The notes under the pieces were generated by a model. It was given only the letters and a program-made list of their open reading frames with translations, ran no database searches and had not been told where the DNA came from. A DNA stretch of 64,000 nt from Psychroserpens mesophilus. GTDB lineage: Bacteria; Bacteroidota; Bacteroidia; Flavobacteriales; Flavobacteriaceae. The stretch covers positions 62,001 to 126,000 of the forward strand of contig NZ_JXJP01000003.1 in the NCBI RefSeq assembly GCF_000826645.1, written 5' to 3'. The position numbers and the translations under genes were made by a program. Of the stretch, positions 37,801-45,258 are shown in pieces (the first letter of the stretch is position 1; the number at the start of each line of letters is the position of its first letter).

Positions 37801-39728
37801 CCATCTTGATTATTTTGAAAAGCTCGTGATTCTGCATCATCATGACAAGCAAAGATATCAGCCCAGCCATCATTATTGATGTCCGCAAAATTTGCACCTT
37901 GCAAGAAGATGTTTGAGTTAAATAGATTTGACTGCGAGTAGGAGTTATTCCCATTATTATTCTTGATAATTTTTAAGTTATCATAGGCACCACCTGCCAT
38001 AATATCATTATAGCCATTATGATCAAAATCTGCAATGACTGTTCCCCATTGATTTTGGTTACTCACATTACCATGATCGAAACTTGTAAATGGTTGTCCA
38101 GGTCCATTTTGATATTGAATACGAAGACTTCTGGCATTATTAAACTGAACGATATCATCTTTTCCGTCGCCATTCATATCGATAACTCCCATCGGTAAAC
38201 CACTAAAATTGTCTTGACCCAGAAGCGCTGTTCCGTCGGTAAAGGCTACTGCATTTCCTCCAGGATTCGTCGTATTGACTGCAATGGTCGTTGTGGCTTG
38301 GTCAGATTGAAGTCCATCACTAACAATTAACATTGCTGTATATTCAGCTGAAGTCGTATAGACATGACTGGTCGTAACACCTGAAGCTGTAGTGCCATCA
38401 CCAAAATCCCATGAGTATGTTAACGGATCATTATCAGGATCTGTTGAAGCCGACGCATCAAAATCAACACTCAATGGTGCTATTCCATTAACTGTAGAAG
38501 CAGAAAACAAAGCTACTGGTGGAGAAGAGGTGGTAGGTGTCAAGCTATTAATCCAGTCTTCAATTAATTGCACACCTGCTGCGTCAACAACATCTTTTGC
38601 TATAGGTGGCATTTCAATGCCAGTTTGTGTAGAATTCATTCTAAAATGTGCCATTGAATTGGCGACATCTTGAGGAATAATCACCTTAGGATCATTCAAA
38701 CCTTCGTCATAGATGACATCACCATAAACCATGTTCTGATTTCCTAAGGGTGTGGTATAACGCGCATCAAACATAGCAATATTATCCACTGTTGGGTTAT
38801 GACAACTTGAACAGTTGACATCAATATACGATCTGGCTCTATCTTCAAGTGACTTACTTAAATCGTCTTTTGCTGCAACGGCTGGATAACTAGCAACATT
38901 GCCTGTGGTAATGGTTTCCGTGATAAGTCCGAGCTGACTTAAATTAACCAGTTGGTTCATCGTAATCCCTGTACTCGGGTAAAAGATAGCCTTATTCAAA
39001 TTTCTTGTTTTTGGACCAAGAACACTTCCATTTTGAGGAAAGTGGCACGACACACACTCGGTTCGACTTGGGTAATGCCAGGATTGTGTAACGCCGTTTA
39101 CTACGACATCTTCATCAACGGCAGCATCTAATAGGTCGGCATCTGTTTGAGCAGCATTCCATTTATAGGTTAGATAGTAATAGACATCATCGTCTCCTTT
39201 CACTTCAAATCGTGTTTCCAGTCGTTGTCCATCAATCTCAAAATGTTTGATAAGAACAGAACCTCTTGGAAAGTCCCAAGCCTCATCATTTGAAAATGTA
39301 ATTTGCTCGTCAGCAGTATCGTAAGTACCATCATTTGGTACAGCCATCCATCTTGTTTTGTCAGCGCCATCAGACCAAAACGGTTCAATCATATCATAAG
39401 GAATGAGTCCTGGGCTTGGCGTCAAGGTGTTCAAATTAGAAAAAGCACCTGTTTGCGAAAGTAAAAGTGGCACTCCAGTATTGCCTGAAGGCGTCGTTGT
39501 GGGAAAATTTGAATTCAGAAATTTGGCAATCGCTGCGGCATTATTGGCTTGCTCTGCCAGTAAATCTTCAACCTCGTAAGAAGCTAAGGCCAACATTTTA
39601 TTATCTGGAAGTTCTATGTCTTCATAGTCTGAATAATGTGAAGCATTAATTGGTAAATCAATAACAAATAGAACGGCAAGCGTTACTATTGTTAATAGTA
39701 AACCTGTGATAAGTTTCTTTTTAGCCAT
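34833..39728 (-). CDS. Giant secreted diheme cytochrome / PKD / FG-GAP / T9SS protein
   Basis: 1631 residues. An N-terminal hydrophobic signal is followed by an SO2930-type diheme cytochrome region (about 60-395; LIPYDMIEPFWSDGADKTRWM, heme sites CVSCH and CSSCH). Next come a PKD domain (about 403-488), six or more FG-GAP/VCBS calcium-type repeats (DYDNDGDLDLYIS, DIDNDGDLDAII) and an ASPIC/UnbV block (GIGARVELHGSWG). Then there is a Cys-rich linker (CFDGIQNGDETGIDCGGSC), a DGICCGYGNGSY domain, a long beta-rich region and a type A sorting domain (MSKVNIYDIQGRLV...GSTKKIKKLIIN). It should be T9SS-exported. The mix of redox and propeller domains suggests extracellular oxidation or metal work; function unproven. 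Confidence 0.85.
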   Translation of the reverse strand: MAKKKLITGLLLTIVTLAVLFVIDLPINASHYSDYEDIELPDNKMLALASYEVEDLLAEQANNAAAIAKFLNSNFPTTTPSGNTGVPLLLSQTGAFSNLNTLTPSPGLIPYDMIEPFWSDGADKTRWMAVPNDGTYDTADEQITFSNDEAWDFPRGSVLIKHFEIDGQRLETRFEVKGDDDVYYYLTYKWNAAQTDADLLDAAVDEDVVVNGVTQSWHYPSRTECVSCHFPQNGSVLGPKTRNLNKAIFYPSTGITMNQLVNLSQLGLITETITTGNVASYPAVAAKDDLSKSLEDRARSYIDVNCSSCHNPTVDNIAMFDARYTTPLGNQNMVYGDVIYDEGLNDPKVIIPQDVANSMAHFRMNSTQTGIEMPPIAKDVVDAAGVQLIEDWINSLTPTTSSPPVALFSASTVNGIAPLSVDFDASASTDPDNDPLTYSWDFGDGTTASGVTTSHVYTTSAEYTAMLIVSDGLQSDQATTTIAVNTTNPGGNAVAFTDGTALLGQDNFSGLPMGVIDMNGDGKDDIVQFNNARSLRIQYQNGPGQPFTSFDHGNVSNQNQWGTVIADFDHNGYNDIMAGGAYDNLKIIKNNNGNNSYSQSNLFNSNIFLQGANFADINNDGWADIFACHDDAESRAFQNNQDGTLSYNQDLIRTFTTPTSDNSGNYASMWIDYDNDGDLDLYISKCRGGVTSDTDPRRLNMLWQNDGDNNYTEVAEQANLKIGAQTWLSDFGDIDNDGDLDAIIINHFEGPNLMRNNGDGTFTEITAGSGLMPTLDSQNITGIQGFFKDFNNDGFIDLMVSGTNSHFLFYNNGNGTFQNATNPFNSDQIHSFSVGDINHDGFLDIYAGYANGFNSPTTIKDRIWLNEGNANNFLNIQCEGTVSNINGIGARVELHGSWGIQIRDVKSGEGYGLVNSFTQHFGLGVSTQVDKVVVKWPSGIVDEILNPAINQFLHILETEPTPTCFDGIQNGDETGIDCGGSCPDACPGPPPCTDVTVSIILDNYPEETSWAILNSSGETVASGGTYNSEPDGSTVTIVECLEDGCYDFIIYDTYGDGICCGYGNGSYSVTANGLTVASGGSFTNSETTNFCLDEYPSVYTYNNDVWSPSDPNNVSNNTDTIVVMDGNAVISMDTAIDLITVEAGAALTINPGVTLTANTTTLKSTSQMYSSLILDGSLTGTINYERHVNVNGSGETGSNDLISAPLTGQTFNDFALANPNILNNGTLYLFGHFDNSTAEYATYAGTSSVTLDPGIGYRAASSDNDTFTFTGTANTGVVTYNITNFEPQSDTGEWNLVGNPYPSYLNVQAFLTHELGPEVSNMTLLQASTAAIYGYDGDALDGWTIYNLATTTPSTLIAPGQGFFVSANIPYESLYDLEFTPAMRATGTSDDFILGRSQNDANSVLSTLVLSNATESYSSRLYFIEGTTRGLDIGYDACAFGGASDDFSIFTHLVEDNQGLEFAIQSLPYYDFNDVVIPLGVKAPSGTPLTISLGDNATLPNSVNVYLDDTLLNTLTLLNDSDYVFTPDTALAGAGRFFLRYSSDTLSLQTLALNDILIYSDNSSREIIIKGQLSEMSKVNIYDIQGRLVRHKNLDNSILTNAVDVTTLSSGVYIVQLSNGSTKKIKKLIIN

Positions 39729-40252
39729 AGTCTTTATGGAATTAACAAAACAGACCTTAAAAAAATCATGTGCTAGTCATTCCTAAACAAAAAAGAACAT
39801 ATAGTTGTAACAATGAAAGCAGTAATGAAGACTCTAGTGCGTAGTTTTAGTAATAGTTAGTTGGTTTTAGTTGTATGTTATATCCTTGAAATCAATGTCA
39901 AGCATAATTATTTAAAAGACAAGATACTAATAATTTCGTGTTGTGGTACTATTTTCGTTTAACGTATTGATTTTTTGGTTTATGGGTGGTCGTACTTTTG
40001 ACTAAAATTATGGCGAGGTTTTAATTACTAATTCTCAGAACCAATTTAGGCATAACCTGTTAGTTGATTTGGATGGATAACAGAACACTATCCTGTTGAT
40101 CATTTTAGCAGGATACCATATAGCTTGAATGCGCTTGCTATGTTCCTTTATAACAATAAAACGATCGTTACACTCGCATGGAATAGTGCATATAAAAAAC
40201 CCTACTCTAGAAGATTTATCGAGCTGCTAGAGTAGGGTAGTTTTGGATTAAG
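39729..40252. other. Intergenic region, no gene seen
   Basis: About 0.5 kb without a coding frame. It holds the upstream region of the giant cytochrome gene, an inverted repeat TATCCTG/CAGGATA (40089-40095, 40109-40115) and the terminator at 40198-40239. The same motif returns as a palindrome at 40253-40270. Confidence 0.5.
40198..40239 (-). terminator. Terminator of the 40262 gene
   Basis: AACCCTACTCTAG pairs with CTAGAGTAGGGTAGTT over about 12 bp, enclosing a 16-nt loop. On the minus strand a T run (GGGTTTTTTA) follows, as expected for a gene ending at 40262. Confidence 0.75.
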
Positions 40253-40270
40253 ACAGGATACTTATCCTGT
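40253..40270. repeat. Perfect palindrome ACAGGATA-CT-TATCCTGT
   Basis: This 18-bp palindrome spans the stop codon of the 40262 gene. The half-site also occurs twice, inverted, at 40089-40115, so four copies lie within 180 bp. It could be a binding site or chance; the spacing differs between the pairs. Confidence 0.3.
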
Positions 40271-41062
40271 AACAGATACCATCATAGTATTGCCTTGTGC
40301 AAACTCGTATAAGTCTCCATTAATATCTTGGTAGAATACAATACCAATACCAACAAATACAGCCGAGCTAGCAGGTATGGCACCAAGAGATGATACATCT
40401 ACCTCTAATGCAATGTCACTACCTACCATACCACCAAGCGGGATTGGTGCACTATAGGCAGTACCACCATTACCATTAACGGTATCCTCATCTGGCTCAT
40501 AGCTGCGCATCACAGGAATGTATTCATAATTGCTAACATAGCCAGTAGCTAACACCAGTTTAAAATGTGTAGCACCTTCTGGAGCTGTAATAAAAGCATC
40601 TGTATCGAAATCTGTGACTAACCAGTCTATGATATCACGAGACGCATTGATATTAGGAAGTGCATAAGGTGCATAGAAGATGCTTTTAAACGGGAGTTTA
40701 TTATTAAACTCGAAGCCTTTAAAGATGTCTCTCATGCTAACCAGATCCATGTCACGTTCTCCACGTTTACCTGCACCAGCGCTGATTATTCGTCTCATTA
40801 TACCGCTTAAGCGAGAACTTATATAGGAATCTCCCATAAGTTTTACCATGTTGGCGAAGGCATCTCTAAAGGCTTTTCCAGCTTTAGAAGCACCAGAGAA
40901 CTCCATCATGTTTTCGCGTGTACGTTTAAACGCAGGATCGTTCATGATGCGTTTTTTACTAATTCTGCTTTGGGTTTTCACAAAATTTTGTCCGTTTTTT
41001 CTGTAAAATGTTAGTCCGTCTAGGGTACCATCTAATTTTACAAATGAATTGTTTCTTGCCAT
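40262..41062 (-). CDS. Cytoplasmic protein of unknown function, Bacteroidota conserved hypothetical
   Basis: Start at the ATG at 41062 (MARNNSFVKLDGTLDG); the frame upstream to 41113 looks noncoding. 267 residues, no signal peptide. The N-terminus LDGLTFYRKNGQNFVKTQSRISKKRIMNDPAFKRTRENMMEF is basic and recalls a family of flavobacterial hypotheticals that begin the same way. The C-terminal half is beta-rich (THFKLVLATGYVSNYEYIPV). I do not know its function; a structural or phage-derived role is possible but unsupported. It lies at the edge of the accessory region. Confidence 0.72.
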   Translation of the reverse strand: MARNNSFVKLDGTLDGLTFYRKNGQNFVKTQSRISKKRIMNDPAFKRTRENMMEFSGASKAGKAFRDAFANMVKLMGDSYISSRLSGIMRRIISAGAGKRGERDMDLVSMRDIFKGFEFNNKLPFKSIFYAPYALPNINASRDIIDWLVTDFDTDAFITAPEGATHFKLVLATGYVSNYEYIPVMRSYEPDEDTVNGNGGTAYSAPIPLGGMVGSDIALEVDVSSLGAIPASSAVFVGIGIVFYQDINGDLYEFAQGNTMMVSVTG

Positions 41063-41230
41063 AATAAAAGGTTTTACAAGTTGCTGCAAAAGGCAAATAT
41101 GTTTTACAGTCACTTAGGTTCATATTAAGGAAATAGACTTGGGTCTGATCCTGTTATTGGGTTATTTATGCCCAGGGATTATATAAGGCAATTAGGTTTT
41201 AAATACTCTAGACTATTAGCACCGCGAATA

Positions 41231-41242
41231 CTATACGTATAG
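41231..41242. promoter_or_regulatory. 12-bp perfect palindrome, possible operator
   Basis: CTATACGTATAG is self-complementary over all 12 bases. It lies about 170 bp upstream of the 41062 start and 420 bp upstream of the ROCO gene. No protein partner is suggested by the sequence. Confidence 0.25.
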
Positions 41243-41441
41243 ATTATTTACTCAAATGTATAAAAACAATTTTAAATGAAACCGTATTTTAATTGAATGA
41301 TAATCAGTTAAATGCATAAATTAATAGACAAACGGTAAATTATTATAGAAAATAGTCTATTAGTTTGTAGTATTTTCATTAGTAGCCGACTACCTTATGA
41401 GAATATCATAAAAATGCATCCTAGTAAAAAAAAGTGTTTGT

Positions 41442-41506
41442 ACCCGAATAGACCCGAAGTAAACCCGAAGTAAACCCGAAGTAAACCCGAAGGAGACCCG
41501 AAGTAG
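41442..41506. repeat. Tandem array of six 11-bp repeats (ACCCGAAGTAA)
   Basis: Six head-to-tail units: one of 10 bp (ACCCGAATAG), three exact ACCCGAAGTAA, then ACCCGAAGGAG and ACCCGAAGTAG. The GC content is far above the flanks. The period is one helical turn, so all sites face the same side of the DNA, as in iteron or multi-site operator arrays. There are no spacers and the units are short, so it is not a CRISPR. It lies 114-178 bp before the -7 box of the ROCO gene. Confidence 0.85.
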
Positions 41507-41586
41507 CGTTAGTGGAAATGAGGTGGATTAAGGATTTTTTTTGGGATATGCTTTTGTTGAAGCGACGATAGGAGCGTAGTGGAATG
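41505..41586. repeat. Degenerate direct repeat pair upstream of ROCO gene
   Basis: AGCGTTAGTGGAAATG at 41505-41520 and AGCGTAGTGGAATG at 41573-41586 differ by two single-base gaps, and each is followed by GTGGA after 2-3 bases. The octamer GGAGCGTA recurs on the far side of the ROCO gene at about 44478. Confidence 0.35.
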
Positions 41587-41619
41587 TGTGTGGAATGGTA
41601 TTAATACTTCAAATTATCT

Positions 41620-41627
41620 TATATTTG
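41620..41627 (+). promoter_or_regulatory. -7 promoter box for the ROCO gene
   Basis: TATATTTG matches the Bacteroidota -7 consensus exactly, 33 bp before the ATG. No clear TTG is found at the -33 position, which would suit a promoter that needs an activator bound upstream, for example at the 11-bp array. Confidence 0.4.
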
Positions 41628-41660
41628 GAATAGCTTACAGTTTAATTTCAAAATTTTTTT

Positions 41661-44435
41661 ATGAAGCCAGATATTAAGAATAAAATTAATGCAAAAAATC
41701 CAAATAAAGTTAAAGATTTAAGATTAGAAAATGGCAGATTAAAAGAAGTTCCTAACGAGTTAATAGATTTTAAGAGATTAAAATTTTTGAATTTATTTAA
41801 TAATAGTTTGACTGAATTACCTGAATTTTTTGAAAATTTTGTGTTGCTAGAGAACTTAAATTTAAGTAATAATAAATTCATTCTTTTTCCAGAAGTAATT
41901 ACTTTATGTAAAAACCTTAAGGTTTTAAACTTTAGAGATAATAGAGTAACTGATTTAATAGGCTTACAAAAACTATCTAATTCATTAGAAAAAATTGATT
42001 TATCATCTAATAACTTACAAACATTAAGAGTCGATTTTTCATCTTTCTACAAATTAAAAGAAGCTGATTTAAGCAATAATGGAATAAGTAAATTCCCAAA
42101 ATCTTTACTTCTAGAAAGACTTAAGCATCTAAATTTATCTTCAAATTCTATAGATAATTTGCCGGAAGATATAAACAAACTAAAATCTATTAGACATTTA
42201 GATTTAAGCTATAATAATATTACTGAATTGCCTGAAGAAATATGTGAGCTTACAGAACTTCGCTATTTAAATTTAACTGGTAATAACATAATTACATTGC
42301 CAAAATCGTTTTCCAAGCTTAATAAGTTACAAGATTTGAACTTAAGTGGAAACCCAATAGGTGATGTTCCAGTTGAAATCTCTAAGCAAGGGTTAAAGGG
42401 TGTTTTAAACTATTATATGCATTTAGGAGCTTCAGTACGTTTGAATGAAGCTAAATTATTGGTTGTTGGTCAAGGAGCTGTAGGTAAAACTTATCTAATT
42501 AATAAAATGATTAATGGCAGTAGTCCTGAAACATATACAACAGAAGGAATTGATATTTTCAAATGGCACCTTAGCTGCGAAACGGAAAATGAAGGAAATC
42601 AGAGAATTCGCTTAAATGCTTGGGATTTTGGAGGGCAAGAAATTTATCATTCAACCCATCAATTTTTTCTAACCAAAAGATCCATTTATTTGTTTTTATG
42701 GGAAGCTAGAAAAGATGAATCACTAATCAATTTTGATTATTGGTTGAATATAATAAAAATGCTTAGTAATTCCTCACCAGTAATAATTGTTCTAAATAAA
42801 ATTGATGAAAGGCTAAAAGAAATAGATGAAAAATCTCTGAAAGAGAAATTTCCTAATATTAAAGCTTTTAAATCTGTAAGTGCAAAGGAAGGTACAAATA
42901 TTGAAGATTTAATTAATTGTATTAAAACTAATATTATTACTCTTCCGCATATTGGAGATAAACTACCTGAAGTTTGGAGTAATATTAGAGAAGAATTAGA
43001 GGCTCTAACGGATAATTATATATCGTATGAAGCCTATATTGATATTTGTCATAGCTATGGGCTAAATAAAACTGAATCAAAACATTTGAGTAATTATTTT
43101 CATGATTTGGGTGTTTTCTTGCATTTTATTGATAATCCAATCTTAAAACCTGTGGTTTTCTTAAAACCAGAATGGGCAACGAATTGCGTATACAGAATAC
43201 TAGATTTAAATGACGTAATAAAAAATTTTGGTGAGTTTGATAATGAATTACTTGAAAAACATATATCTGATTATGATTCTCAACAGATGAGTTACATTAT
43301 TGAACTAATGAAGAAATTTGAGCTTTGTTTTGAAATAAACAAAGGCACATTTATTATACCAGAATTATTAAAACCAAGTTCCCCTGATTTAGATATACAG
43401 ATTATTAACCCAATTAGTTTAGTTTATAAATATGACTTTATGCCAGCTGGTATTTTATCTCGTTTGACAGTGAGGTTAAAAGATTCTATTTATGATAACT
43501 TTTACTGGAAAAATGGGCTTTATGTTCAACACAATGACTCTATTGGAATAATTGAAAGTAACCAATTTTCTAGAACCATAAAAATCAAAGTATCTGGCGA
43601 TAGCAAGGCTACATTATTAAGTATTATTAAAAGAGAATTAGATATTATTAACCAAACATTAAATTTTCCACACCACGAAACTAATATTCAATGCAATTGT
43701 GATAAGTGTCTTGTTGAAGATTCTCCATTCATGTTTGATTATGAATATCTTGAAAGAGCAAGAATTGCTAAAATTCAAACAGTTCAATGCCAATTGCATT
43801 TAAAAAATGTAGATTTATCTAAATTAATTGGACCTTATGATATGTCGTCAGGTGAATATAAAACTGAATTTGGTTTTACAAAAGAAGATTTGACTTATGA
43901 TATATGGGAAATATCTTCTAGGATTTTAGAACGAAAAAGCATAGTTAAAATTGAGGATTTAATTACAGATAACTTCACTGATAATCTTCGGTCAAAAGGG
44001 TATTTTGTTACTGACCAAACAAGAAGCGGTAAGGCTAAAAAATTTAGTGGAGAGTTAGATATAATGGTTAGAAATTCAAGAAATATGCCAGTAGCTATTG
44101 TTGAAGCAATGAGATTAAGCTCTTTTAATTCTGGAAATAAAACGATTATTAATCATTTGAATAAATTATTAATTGATTATGATACAAATGGGTTATCAAG
44201 AAATTTTATGCTTATCTATTCTGAGACCGAGAAATTTTCGGAGTTTCAAGATAAATATATTGATTACATAAAAGAATTACCTTTAAAAGAAGAATATGAT
44301 GAAAGAGCTAAACTTATTTCATATAGTAAGAATATTGAATTAAGTAAAAATGACAGTTTAAAGGTTATTAAATCTATGCATCAAAGGGATAATACCATTT
44401 GTGAAGTTTATCATTTCTTAATTAAAATGAATTAG
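41661..44435 (+). CDS. LRR-Roc-COR (ROCO) GTPase with C-terminal nuclease-like domain
   Basis: 924 residues. Leucine-rich repeats cover about 18-250 (LKHLNLSSNSIDNLPEDINKL type). The Roc GTPase has P-loop GQGAVGKT at 270-277, switch DFGGQE and NKID for guanine recognition. A COR dimerisation domain follows (about 435-660, FLKPEWATNCVYRILD). A Cys cluster CNCDKC (about 677-682) is typical of bacterial ROCO proteins and probably binds zinc. The C-terminus holds GELDIMV (Asp800) and AIVEAMRL (Glu815), the spacing of a PD-(D/E)XK nuclease core, but with Met817 where Lys is usual. LRR-ROCO proteins with variable effectors are proposed immune sensors; that role is inferred here. No signal peptide, monocistronic, AT-rich. 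Confidence 0.85.
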   Translation: MKPDIKNKINAKNPNKVKDLRLENGRLKEVPNELIDFKRLKFLNLFNNSLTELPEFFENFVLLENLNLSNNKFILFPEVITLCKNLKVLNFRDNRVTDLIGLQKLSNSLEKIDLSSNNLQTLRVDFSSFYKLKEADLSNNGISKFPKSLLLERLKHLNLSSNSIDNLPEDINKLKSIRHLDLSYNNITELPEEICELTELRYLNLTGNNIITLPKSFSKLNKLQDLNLSGNPIGDVPVEISKQGLKGVLNYYMHLGASVRLNEAKLLVVGQGAVGKTYLINKMINGSSPETYTTEGIDIFKWHLSCETENEGNQRIRLNAWDFGGQEIYHSTHQFFLTKRSIYLFLWEARKDESLINFDYWLNIIKMLSNSSPVIIVLNKIDERLKEIDEKSLKEKFPNIKAFKSVSAKEGTNIEDLINCIKTNIITLPHIGDKLPEVWSNIREELEALTDNYISYEAYIDICHSYGLNKTESKHLSNYFHDLGVFLHFIDNPILKPVVFLKPEWATNCVYRILDLNDVIKNFGEFDNELLEKHISDYDSQQMSYIIELMKKFELCFEINKGTFIIPELLKPSSPDLDIQIINPISLVYKYDFMPAGILSRLTVRLKDSIYDNFYWKNGLYVQHNDSIGIIESNQFSRTIKIKVSGDSKATLLSIIKRELDIINQTLNFPHHETNIQCNCDKCLVEDSPFMFDYEYLERARIAKIQTVQCQLHLKNVDLSKLIGPYDMSSGEYKTEFGFTKEDLTYDIWEISSRILERKSIVKIEDLITDNFTDNLRSKGYFVTDQTRSGKAKKFSGELDIMVRNSRNMPVAIVEAMRLSSFNSGNKTIINHLNKLLIDYDTNGLSRNFMLIYSETEKFSEFQDKYIDYIKELPLKEEYDERAKLISYSKNIELSKNDSLKVIKSMHQRDNTICEVYHFLIKMN

Positions 44436-44532
44436 TTTTCGACCTCATAAAATTTTGGTAAAACAATAGGTGAGTGGAGCGTACATATTTTAGGCTTTGC
44501 AAATGCAATTATACTGGATGATTTATTTATAA

Positions 44533-44550
44533 TTCTATTTTACATAATAT
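44533..44550 (+). repeat. 18-bp inverted repeat, left arm
   Basis: TTCTATTTTACATAATAT is the exact reverse complement of 45160-45177. The arms enclose 609 bp. The inner part (ATGTAAAATAGAA) occurs a third time at 45094-45106. Confidence 0.7.
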
Positions 44551-44624
44551 TTCACATTGTAAATTGTACTAATTATAAAAAGCAAACAAAAATCTCTTAA
44601 ATGGATCATGACTCATAAAAGTAT

Positions 44625-44755
44625 GAAATACGGGATTCTTAGCGATTGGTTTTTTTTCAATAGACAATTACATATTGACCTTCGGGTTATGAGCCCGACG
44701 ATTTACATAAATTAAAATTATTAGAATTTTTTATTCGCTGAGAATCGTGTATTTC
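44625..44755. repeat. 131-bp long hairpin
   Basis: Arms at 44625-44646 and 44733-44755 pair at 18 of the first 21 positions: GAAATACGGGATTCTTAGCG on the left with CGCTGAGAATCGTGTATTTC on the right. The midpoint (44690) falls exactly in the 7-nt loop of a second, perfect 5-bp stem (TCGGG/CCCGA, 44682-44698). The A/T-rich stretch between the two stems pairs poorly. Confidence 0.65.
44677..44701 (-). pseudogene. Isolated initiator tRNA-Met anticodon-arm fragment
   Basis: Read on the minus strand, these 25 bases equal the E. coli initiator tRNA-Met sequence from the end of the D arm through the variable loop. The core is CGGGCTCATAACCCG: three consecutive G-C pairs, a mark of initiator tRNAs, around the CAU anticodon loop. 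The acceptor stem, D arm and T arm are absent, so it is not a functional tRNA gene. It may be an integrase attachment core copied from a tRNA gene, or an RNA mimic of the anticodon arm. Confidence 0.65.
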
Positions 44756-44760
44756 AAAAT

Positions 44761-44780
44761 TTCTGGACGATTGTCCAGAA
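44761..44780. repeat. Perfect 8-bp hairpin
   Basis: TTCTGGAC-GATT-GTCCAGAA, 8 bp with a tetraloop, 5 bp after the long hairpin. No T run follows, so it is not a standard terminator. Confidence 0.5.
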
Positions 44781-44890
44781 TATTTAAATTATATGAACCT
44801 CGTTAAATCGTTTAAAACATAACTTCTTAATCATTGTACCGAATACTCAAATTATAAAAACGCTTTTTATTAATAATTTTATTGTTTAGC

Positions 44891-45004
44891 CACAATTAGC
44901 TTGTACATAATCACATTAGATATAAAACACTTGGGTGTTGTGAATTGTATTATAATTATACTCATGAGAAGAATGTCACAATTAGCTGTTACATAATTAC
45001 TCAC
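44891..45004. repeat. Direct repeat pair CACAATTAGCT...ACATAAT...CAC
   Basis: 44891-44914 and 44977-45004 share CACAATTAGCT, then ACATAAT and CAC with a few changes. Similar ACATAAT-TCAC strings lie at 44542-44556. The period (86 bp) is not repeated elsewhere in the tract. Confidence 0.4.
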
Positions 45005-45060
45005 GTATTTTAATTTAATTGATAGGAGTTCGTGAATCTCCTAAAGTCGATTTGTCTAAC

Positions 45061-45085
45061 GATATGAACCTAAAGGCGTCATATC
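45061..45085. repeat. Perfect 7-bp hairpin
   Basis: GATATGA and TCATATC enclose 11 nt. The left arm overlaps a decamer (ATATGAACCT) also present at 44791-44800. A further stem (AGGAG/CTCCT, 45024-45042) with loop TTCGTGAAT lies just upstream. Confidence 0.4.
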
Positions 45086-45094
45086 TGCAACTAT

Positions 45095-45131
45095 GTAAAA
45101 TAGAACCCAAAAGTTCTATTCGCTATTTTAC
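45095..45131. repeat. Nested hairpin
   Basis: An outer 9-bp stem GTAAAATAG (45095-45103) / CTATTTTAC (45123-45131) and an alternative inner stem AGAAC/GTTCT (45102-45117). The outer arm belongs to the repeat family ATGTAAAATAGAA. Confidence 0.45.
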
Positions 45132-45159
45132 TCACATGAATACATTTGTATTATAATTT

Positions 45160-45177
45160 ATATTATGTAAAATAGAA
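45160..45177 (-). repeat. 18-bp inverted repeat, right arm
   Basis: ATATTATGTAAAATAGAA, exact reverse complement of 44533-44550. It lies 180 bp before the end of the DUF481-like gene. Confidence 0.7.
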
Positions 45178-45258
45178 ATATTTAGGTTATCAAAGATACA
45201 TTTCCTTAATTGCATATACAGAAGCAATCTCCTCTTTAGTTGTATTTAAAATTAATCA

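Larger units (their letters stand above)
41063..41660. other. Intergenic region upstream of the ROCO gene
   Basis: 598 bases with no coding frame. It contains a 12-bp perfect palindrome CTATACGTATAG at 41231-41242, the 11-bp tandem array at 41442-41506, a degenerate direct repeat AGCGTTAGTGGAAATG / AGCGTAGTGGAATG (41505-41520, 41573-41586), and a -7 box at 41620-41627. Confidence 0.6.

Noticed and set aside
41442-41506. Tandem repeats as a CRISPR array
   Set aside because: Units are 11 bp and contiguous with no spacers, and no cas gene is present.
44466-44600. Open stretch reading GEWSVHILGFANAII without a start codon
   Set aside because: No initiation codon, no homology I can name, and it ends after about 43 codons in AT-rich DNA; chance is likely.
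44620-44760. Long hairpin as a rho-independent terminator of the ROCO gene
   Set aside because: It lies about 190 bp past the stop, has a long loop, and lacks a T tract after the right arm.
45024-45042. AGGAG-TTCGTGAAT-CTCCT as a tRNA T arm completing the tRNA-fMet fragment
   Set aside because: It lies over 300 bp away, on the opposite strand sense, and the loop has two extra bases compared with a T loop.
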